DNA of 64,000 nt from Desulfobacteraceae bacterium (GTDB taxonomy: Bacteria > Desulfobacterota > Desulfobacteria > Desulfobacterales > JAABTS01), in NCBI GenBank assembly GCA_011389735.1, contig JAABTS010000002.1:21573-85572 (forward strand), in the 5' to 3' direction. Within the stretch, counting starts at the first letter, position 1; each line of letters begins with the position of its first letter. Shown here in pieces: positions 58,901 to 64,000 of this stretch. The translations under genes were made by a program, and so were the position numbers. The notes below the pieces were generated by a model, which worked only from the letters and a program-made list of their open reading frames with translations, made no database searches and had not been told where the DNA came from.

Positions 58901-61709
58901 CAAAATGTAAATTCTCTTGTCTTTTTGCGATCCATTCGAATTCCCCTTTTAATCCCAAATATCCTTCCACTGAAATAACGTCAGCCACACCAGCTCCGGC
59001 GATTATTTTCCCTTTCGCCGCCGGTTTGATTTTCCCCTCATATTCCAGCGCTTCATCTATTATATACATGTCCAGTTTGGCGTCTAATTCAGCACCGACT
59101 TTTCCTCTCAAATAGATTGGGAAACCATACACAAAAACATAAGCCGGCGGTAATTTTTGCTCGCCTGAGACACTAAATTTCACAGATCCCCCAATTATTT
59201 TCCAATCAATGGTTTCAGGCTGGTAAAGGCTTATAATTTCTCCTGCTGTCTTCATTTTTATGTCAACAGGACCCAAATTAAAAGAACACAGTTTCTTATC
59301 TCCAATTTTATATTTCGCTTTGCCCTTGCTATCGATTGTAACGGTTACTGGAAACAAAGGCTTAAAATCGATCTTCTTCCCTCCGAAAATCGGGAAATCT
59401 GCCGGCACCGCCGCCCCGCTCTTATCATTCTTCTTTAAATCATATTTAATTGAATTGGTTACATATTTGAACTGATCGCCTGATTTAAGAACACTAAAAA
59501 GAAAATATGATATCAAGTCGGGCGGTTGCGGTAATAAAGGGAAGCTCATGACTTCTATGCTCGCGTCATAAGGTGCGGATTCGATACCGGTTGTGCTTAC
59601 AGCAACTATTTCCAACCGTCCCCCGGGTCCAAAATCAGTCCCCATATTGAATTTTTGACTGGTTCCATTATGCTCAATTTGTTTTTCAGGAGTTATATAT
59701 CGATTCTTACCTGGCGCCGTACCATTCCAGTTTGTCGTGGGAAAAAATTCAACATTAAAATTGACGCCGTCCAAAAAATACACTGTTTTGGATTGATCTC
59801 CTGTCCAGTCTGAAATGACATTAAACACATAAGGTTTACCGGCGGCGATTGAAGATGGAATTAGAGGAATTTTCTTTGAATGTGATCCGGGTGACAATAA
59901 ATTCAGAACGTCCGTGTAAGGATCATAGCCTGAAGCAATGATTTCGATATTGTATGCTCCAGGGGATATTCCGGAAAATATCGCTATTCCTTCCGCATTC
60001 GTTCGTTGAGTGAAAGTTCCAAGTTTGATATCCAGATTCGGCAATTTATTTCCTGTTCCAAATTCGAAAACCGTTATTTCGACCGTTATCTGCCCTTCGC
60101 CTATAATTGAATAGCTGATCTGGTTGCTTCTCGCTCCAGTCGTTTCATCGAGAGCCCACCATGTGTAAATTCCAGGCGGTTTATCTGGTGACGGGTGGTA
60201 GAAGGTTTGAAAAGCTCCGGTTGAATCTGCTGTTTCGTTTTGAATACCGATTTCTTGCCCTTCTGAGTTAAAAAAATGTAATTTCACGGAATTATTCGGT
60301 GTAAAACCACTCCCTGTTTGCTCAAAATCTGTTTCTCCGGCCTTGCCTTGCAGTGGTGACTGATGGATTGAAGGGCCTGCGGATACGGTGGAGTATATAA
60401 ACGCTCTTCCCGCCGAAACATCCGCAATATAATTCGCATAAACCAGCACCGCCCAGGTGTATGAATCGCCTTCGATCAGGGAGCCGGACGCGAGGTTGAC
60501 GTCGAAAAATTTATCGGTCAGGCGGGGGCTGCGGTAAACGACATTCCCGGATTGGTCTTTGAAGATCAGTTCGTATTCGTCGTTGTATGGATGAGACCAA
60601 CTGAAGCGGACGGTTCCTTCCAGTTGGGCGTTGGCGGCCGGTTCGACCAGGGTGGGCGGCGTCAAGGCGGTGTCGCCTTCGGTGATTGTATAGGTGAACC
60701 GGACGCATTCGTAACCGGTGGCGTCGTCCACCGCGTACCAGGTGTATTCGCCCGCGGGTTTTGTCGGGCCAGGAACGTATTCGATGTTGAATCCGCCCAC
60801 CGCATCGATATTGACGGTCCGGTTTCCGATTTCGGCCCCTGAACCATCCAGGAAATGCAGGGTAGCCGTGTTATTTGCGGTGAATCCGTCGCCCCATTGA
60901 ACGAATTTTACGCCTCGCGGCCCGGCTGTTGGGGCCATGCCGATATTCGGCACCGGGCCGTCGGTGATGATGAACGTGACCTGGTTGGAACTGTTTTGCC
61001 CGCTTGCATTGTCTACGGCCCGGAATACGTAATCGCCTGGGGTCATGGCTTCGTTTGGGTAATATTTGGGTACTTCGAAAGAACCGTCGCTTCTGGTGTT
61101 GGCGGTCAGGGTGTCTGTTTCTGCGCCTGCCTGGGTTTTGAAATGGAGGGTTACCGTACTGTTTGGGGTGAAATCCGTGCCCCACAGGGTGAAGCCTGCG
61201 TCCGCCGGTCCCTTTACCGGGGACATGGCAATGACCAAATAATCAAATGACCCACCCTGTCCGCCGCGAACAGCTCGGACATAATAGCCGTAAGACTTAT
61301 TGTGCCAACCGTCGTAGCCGTCGTAGAAGTTCACGCCCCACGCGTAGTACGTGTAGTAGGCGTCCGTACTGGACGACCAGTAATACGACGAAACGGTATT
61401 GGGAAAATAATCCGTATCAATAGAGGGATTATAACTGGACAAATCTACAAGCGACGCCAGTTCCTTGATTGTCGGCAGCCGCCAGTCCGTTTGGCCGCCC
61501 AGGGTCAAATTTTCACAATACGCCAGGGCGTCTTTCCAGTTGTAAGTGTTGTCTTTATCACGCAATCCGCCGTCATCGGTTTTTTGTTCCCAGACCAGCC
61601 CCGTGCGGGTATCGGTCACCGTTCCGTCGCCGTTATTCACGAAACGGGCGGCGTGGGCGGCGAAAGGCGTAAAAAGCGCCACCAGACAGATTATTATCAG
61701 CTTTTTCAT
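55917..61709 (-). CDS. Giant exported protein: DUF1566/Lcl domain, Ig-like repeats, CARDB, thrombospondin type 3 repeats, CFI C-terminus
   Basis: A 1930-residue protein with signal peptide cleaved after AHA (residue 20). Residues 22-149 form a DUF1566/Lcl C-type-lectin-like domain (GTVTDTRTGLVWEQKT; GGQTDWRLPTIKELASLVD; ending YVRAVRGG). Three or more ATLHF/VTLHF-containing Ig-like repeats, a carboxypeptidase-regulatory-like domain (RTNAEGIAIFSGISPGAYNI near 600), a middle region of about 400 residues without a recognised fold, a beta-propeller-like region and CARDB-like domains (about 1430-1640) follow. Seven thrombospondin type 3-like calcium repeats (CPNDPNKTNPGICGCG type) and an acidic Ser-Asp tail end in NNCFISISFGSGE. 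It is likely a surface recognition or adhesion protein. Confidence 0.85.
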   Translation of the reverse strand: MKKLIIICLVALFTPFAAHAARFVNNGDGTVTDTRTGLVWEQKTDDGGLRDKDNTYNWKDALAYCENLTLGGQTDWRLPTIKELASLVDLSSYNPSIDTDYFPNTVSSYYWSSSTDAYYTYYAWGVNFYDGYDGWHNKSYGYYVRAVRGGQGGSFDYLVIAMSPVKGPADAGFTLWGTDFTPNSTVTLHFKTQAGAETDTLTANTRSDGSFEVPKYYPNEAMTPGDYVFRAVDNASGQNSSNQVTFIITDGPVPNIGMAPTAGPRGVKFVQWGDGFTANNTATLHFLDGSGAEIGNRTVNIDAVGGFNIEYVPGPTKPAGEYTWYAVDDATGYECVRFTYTITEGDTALTPPTLVEPAANAQLEGTVRFSWSHPYNDEYELIFKDQSGNVVYRSPRLTDKFFDVNLASGSLIEGDSYTWAVLVYANYIADVSAGRAFIYSTVSAGPSIHQSPLQGKAGETDFEQTGSGFTPNNSVKLHFFNSEGQEIGIQNETADSTGAFQTFYHPSPDKPPGIYTWWALDETTGARSNQISYSIIGEGQITVEITVFEFGTGNKLPNLDIKLGTFTQRTNAEGIAIFSGISPGAYNIEIIASGYDPYTDVLNLLSPGSHSKKIPLIPSSIAAGKPYVFNVISDWTGDQSKTVYFLDGVNFNVEFFPTTNWNGTAPGKNRYITPEKQIEHNGTSQKFNMGTDFGPGGRLEIVAVSTTGIESAPYDASIEVMSFPLLPQPPDLISYFLFSVLKSGDQFKYVTNSIKYDLKKNDKSGAAVPADFPIFGGKKIDFKPLFPVTVTIDSKGKAKYKIGDKKLCSFNLGPVDIKMKTAGEIISLYQPETIDWKIIGGSVKFSVSGEQKLPPAYVFVYGFPIYLRGKVGAELDAKLDMYIIDEALEYEGKIKPAAKGKIIAGAGVADVISVEGYLGLKGEFEWIAKRQENLHFDKADLILSGGITITALVVQWEKPLWEYKWNLFDHEGRRTRYYEALDTDNIKWAPISRNYDSGFFQPRNQKRSLRMDDSYTYGQVQTLQSNIYPYSSPYVVNAANGLMLAWITDDMSKTDNNRTSLVFSKFNGNSWSMPEKLSENGTGDFYPHMASFDNGAVIAWQDANSVFANTATLDDMLAGQEISVAVFNNGTNTWGASERLTNNAFLDRSPKIGAAGNKAVAIWISNEFNDMLGTIQKPNKLNCSFFNGSTWSSPQTIADGLSSIIKSAVVYNGGEVVYVFALDQDGDMQTLEDQELYSLTFDGLNWSDPARLTNDDLQDANPQLTYSSSGDLLLAWYKGGDFKMVANLNMNDTQTILTNELSTGAADFRLISGDSGELSIVWADSSSKGQDLYVAAYDPILGIWGDAIQITDTESMERSITASSFNGNLIVVYNDVQMTSEIRYVNAGEEIIEVEAPVMGQADLVMASVSTEGDLHISANDIVVSNDHVQFDNTIDITATVSNQGLIGAENIRVDFYLGDPNAGGELIGSRSMQGILASGESADVTLNQWMLPDMSKRDSDIFIVIDPYNAFSDKDRSNNTAHVQCFKPDLLISDFSSQPIGGATYNVHMSIKNNGMTLANDIPVQFRRNDENGPIIHEETINVLDVNENVDISFDLNVGGARTSDNMEKILAVLNAGQLISELSYENNQDTLYIRTYRINTDNCPNDPNKTNPGACGCGVPDTDSDHDGVPDCIDYCPSDPNKSYSGDCGCGKSDTDTDGDGTADCIDNCPDDPDKINPGICGCGTPDTDTDNDGVPDCNDDGTPDATDKCPNDPNKTNPGICGCGYAETDTDGDGTPDCIDQCPNDPGKTVIGKCGCGTPDIDSDGDNVPDCYDNCPDNPDKTVAGLCGCESPDSDTDGDGTYDCYDGCPGDPEKTAPGICGCGIPDTDSDGDGIPDCKDTNSDDSDDSDDGDDGSDDSGGYPEDRETEKDTGDTNNCFISISFGSGE

Positions 61710-61761
61710 CTTTGCGGTCCTTTCTTTATGTGTTTTGGTTTATGATCGCCATTTAGATCCA

Positions 61762-62019
61762 TCATCTAAGCACGCGAATGATTTCATCGGCATTTACTCT
61801 GGGCGTTTTTTCGACCATCAGACGGCGATTTCCACAATTTCCGTCTCCCGGCAATTTATCAAATACGCCGGGCGCGGGCCGAAGATATAATTCAATCGCT
61901 TCCCTGATATTAAAAAACGCATCTTCTTTTGTTTTTCCATATGACACACATCCAGGCAATTGCGGACAATACACCGTCCAAACATCTTCATCCGGTTCGA
62001 TAATAATTTTTAAATTCAT
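61762..62019 (-). CDS. HicB-like antitoxin-fold protein, solitary
   Basis: An 85-residue protein starting at 62019, with AAAGGAA 7 bases upstream. IIIEPDEDVWTVYCPQLPGC and VSYGKTKEDAFFNIREAIELYL are the HicB RNase H-like fold. The C-terminal part (KLPGDGNCGNRRLMVEKTPR) is a variable tail instead of a clear DNA-binding domain. HicB normally neutralises the HicA mRNA interferase, but no HicA-like gene is adjacent. It lies between the giant exported gene and the hairpin array. Confidence 0.8.
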   Translation of the reverse strand: MNLKIIIEPDEDVWTVYCPQLPGCVSYGKTKEDAFFNIREAIELYLRPAPGVFDKLPGDGNCGNRRLMVEKTPRVNADEIIRVLR

Positions 62020-62046
62020 GGATATTCCTTTATTGATCATCTGATT

Positions 62047-63141
62047 ATCTGAACTGTGATTTGTGTGATTGATTTGATTGACATGATTATTAGATACACC
62101 TGTTATAAAAGCCCAATCCCTAATCATGTTAATCATAAAAATCATATTAATCACAGTTCAGACAGCTACGGCCCATACCCCAATCATGTTCATTGTCTGA
62201 ACTGTGATTTTTATGATTGATGTGATTTACATGATTATTAGATACTCCTGTCTTAACATCCCAATCCCCAATCATGTCCATTGTCTGAACTGTGATTTGT
62301 ATGATTAATGTGATTTACATGATTATTAGATACTCCTGTTATAAAATCCCAATCCCCAATCATGTCAATCATAAAAATCATATTAATCACAGTTCAGACA
62401 ACTTCAGCCCATACCCCAATCATGTTCATTGTCTGAACTGTGATTTGTATGATTGATGTGATTGACATGATTATTGGTTACTCCCGTCATAAAATCCCAA
62501 TCCCCAATCATGTTAATCATAAAAATCATATTAATCACAGTTCAGACAATCACAGTACAGTTCGACCCCCAATCATCTCCATTGTCTGAACCTTGATTTA
62601 TATGATTATTAGATACTCCTGTTATAAAAGCCCAATCCCTAATCATGTTAATCATCATAATCATTTTAATCACAGTTCAGACAATCAGAGTTCAGACAGC
62701 CACAGCCCAACCCCCAATCATGTCCATTGTCTGAACTGTGATTTGTATGATTAATGTGATTTACATGATTATTAGATACTCCTGTTATAAAAGCCCAATC
62801 CCCAATCATGTCAATCATAAAAATCATATTAATCACAGTTCAGACAGCCTCAGCCCATACCCTGATCATGTCCATTGTCTGAACCTTGATTTTTATGATT
62901 AATGTGATTTACATGATTATTAGTTACTCCTGTTTTAAAATCCCAATCCCTAATCATGTTAATCATAAAAATCATATTAATCACAGTTCAGACAACTTCA
63001 GCCCAACTCCAATCATGTCCATTGTCTGAACTGTGATTTGTATGATTAATATGATTGACATGATTATCAGATACTCCCGTCATAAAATCCCAATCCCCAA
63101 TCATGTTAATCATAAAAATCATATTAATCACAGTTCAGACA
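62047..63141. repeat. Array of eight ~117-bp hairpin units (GTCTGAACTGTGATT family)
   Basis: Each unit starts GTCTGAACTGTGATTTGTAT, has TTACATGATTATTAGATAC then CCCAATCCCCAATCATGT in the centre, and ends ATTAATCACAGTTCAGAC, the inverse of its start. Units begin near 62047, 62195, 62285, 62431, 62583, 62727, 62876 and 63026. Links of about 30 bases such as CAGCCCATACCCCAATCATG are themselves similar. The second unit lacks a right arm and the fifth a segment of its left arm. A ninth unit is at 63599. Confidence 0.9.
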
Positions 63142-63149
63142 ATCACAGT

Positions 63150-63563
63150 TCAGACAGCACCCCTGTTTTTATCAGTATAAAACTTCTTATTTTCCAACCG
63201 CCTGTATTCAAGACTGACCCCGCCAAAATTAATCAACAAACCAACTTCGAGATGGTAAGCCTCCAAATAATTAATCGCTTGAGCCAGATGGACATCTTCA
63301 AGTGCTTTGATCGCCTTGATTTCGACTGACAATGCCTTATCAACCAGAAAATCCACGCGTCGTGTTCCTACCTTTTTCTGTTTATACAACACTTCCATCT
63401 CGTATTCACGGGCGAACCGGACGCCCTGCAATTCAAATTCGTACGCCAGCGCCCGCTGATAGATAACTTCCTGGAATCCGTTTCCAAGAAAACGGTGAAC
63501 CTCCATCGCGCAACCGATAATTTTTCCGGTTAGGGGGGAATATTTGTATTTTTCGTTGATCAT
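63150..63563 (-). CDS. GxxExxY protein (PD-(D/E)XK nuclease-like), embedded in the hairpin array
   Basis: A 137-residue protein. LTGKIIGCAMEVHRFLGNGF and GFQEVIYQRALAYEFELQG show the naming GxxExxY motif. RRVDFLVDKALSVEIKAIKA carries Asp and Glu-x-Lys in the order of a PD-(D/E)XK nuclease site, and HLAQAINYLEAYHLEVGLLI and NFGGVSLEYRRL are the conserved C-terminal half. Family members are often multicopy and of unknown role; nuclease activity is inferred. The stop codon TGA is part of a GTCTGA repeat end, and hairpin units flank the gene on both sides. Confidence 0.88.
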   Translation of the reverse strand: MINEKYKYSPLTGKIIGCAMEVHRFLGNGFQEVIYQRALAYEFELQGVRFAREYEMEVLYKQKKVGTRRVDFLVDKALSVEIKAIKALEDVHLAQAINYLEAYHLEVGLLINFGGVSLEYRRLENKKFYTDKNRGAV

Positions 63564-63598
63564 TCGCGCCGGCCTTTTGTTTCAATTGTCTGGCTTTG

Positions 63599-63719
63599 AT
63601 TGTCTGAACTGTGATTTGTATGATTAATATGATTGACATGATTATCAGTTACTCCCGTCATAAAATTCCAATCCCCAATCATGTCAATCATCATAATCAC
63701 ATTAATCATAGTTCAGACG
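63599..63719. repeat. Ninth hairpin unit, upstream of the GxxExxY gene
   Basis: GTCTGAACTGTGATTTGTAT to ATTAATCATAGTTCAGAC, closest by eye to the unit at 63026 (shared TTAATATGATTGACATGATT). It sits between the GxxExxY and TumE-like genes in the same direction as the array. Confidence 0.85.
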
Positions 63720-64000
63720 ATAAAATTTGCTTCTTCAATAACGGTTATAATATCCGGCTTATTTGACGCGACCACCTCCCCCGGAAGATGCTTGTGATGA
63801 GGAAAAGTGTTCAGTTTTTGAAAATGCGGTGTATCATCATACCGGAAAATGAGTTTGTCGCCGGTATCCTGAAAATGGTAACGATAACCGATATGCTTTA
63901 TTCTTTCCGATTCAACGGCGACAGCTTCGTTGAGTTCCAACAAACAACCCTTGAAAAACCTAATGCGGATTCGAATAGTGAGCCTGTCTTCCGCTAAAAT
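63713..64000 (-). CDS. TumE/DUF6516-like toxin-family protein, N-terminus cut by window edge
   Basis: The frame is open to base 64000, so the start is outside; a TTG at 63943 is not convincing. Visible residues include IRFFKGCLLELNEAVAVESE, YRYHFQDTGDKLIFRYDDTP and FQKLNTFPHHKHLPGEVVAS, the conserved HHKH-containing core of the DUF6516/TumE family, whose studied members are nucleotidyl- or RNase-like toxins paired with an HTH antitoxin. A partner gene is not visible downstream. The TGA stop lies within the end of a hairpin unit. Confidence 0.78.
   Translation of the reverse strand: MLAEDRLTIRIRIRFFKGCLLELNEAVAVESERIKHIGYRYHFQDTGDKLIFRYDDTPHFQKLNTFPHHKHLPGEVVASNKPDIITVIEEANFIV

Noticed and set aside
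62047..63141. Regularly spaced repeats that could be taken for a CRISPR array
   Set aside because: Repeats are ~117 bp inverted repeats, the ~30-bp links between them are nearly identical to each other, one unit lacks its arm, and no cas gene is present.

Overview
The window reads as chromosomal DNA of a Gram-negative bacterium. It has a TonB receptor, a type II secretion system, outer-membrane and exported proteins, Sir2, FolE2 and an ASKHA (RACo-like) protein. Gene content, moderate GC and abundant palindromic repeats suggest a Desulfobacterota (Desulfobacterales-like) anaerobe. This is an inference: no rRNA gene or other taxonomic marker lies in the window.

Layout. (1) 1-6870, minus strand: a cobalamin-uptake operon. 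A cobalamin riboswitch and an intrinsic terminator precede btuB, a beta-propeller gene (candidate B12-capture protein), btuF, btuC and btuD; btuD runs off the left edge. (2) 7437-12086, minus: two tandem paralogues that fuse a cNMP-binding-like domain to an SLC13-type permease, then a poly-gamma-glutamate hydrolase family gene. (3) 12483-31142, plus: four exported proteins followed by a type II secretion cluster in the order E-F-G-H-I-J-K-L-M-C-D. The exported-protein block and the gsp block each start with the same promoter layout (CCCTATTGACG, then GATAAT after 18 bases). (4) 31228-33211: an orphan metal-binding ABC lipoprotein-type receptor, a shortened Uma2 nuclease and an orphan DUF1778 antitoxin. 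(5) 33492-42044, minus: a tightly overlapping operon (HDOD, hybrid kinase, response regulator, DUF721/DciA-like, TrmN6-like methyltransferase, Sir2, ASKHA protein), with a REC-REC-Hpt protein upstream. (6) 43069-48827: two small genes, an NfeD plus two-stomatin operon, a NamZ-like muramidase and a Wzz-like chain-length protein. (7) 49275-55508, minus: housekeeping genes folE2, ttcA-like, rpoZ, greA, asd, leuB and psd. (8) 55917-61709: a 1930-residue secreted protein with a DUF1566/Lcl domain and thrombospondin type 3 repeats. (9) 61762-64000: HicB-like, GxxExxY and TumE-like genes around an array of about 117-bp hairpin units.

The most striking feature is repeat DNA. At least seven kinds of palindromic or short-tandem element fill almost every intergenic gap. 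They are nested in each other, sit directly on stop codons, and in one case lie in frame inside a signal peptide between perfect 18-bp direct repeats. Three exported proteins end in a low-complexity linker plus a Cys-Phe-Ile motif, suggesting a shared C-terminal sorting or anchoring signal.

No tRNA, rRNA, CRISPR array or full-size transposase was recognised.
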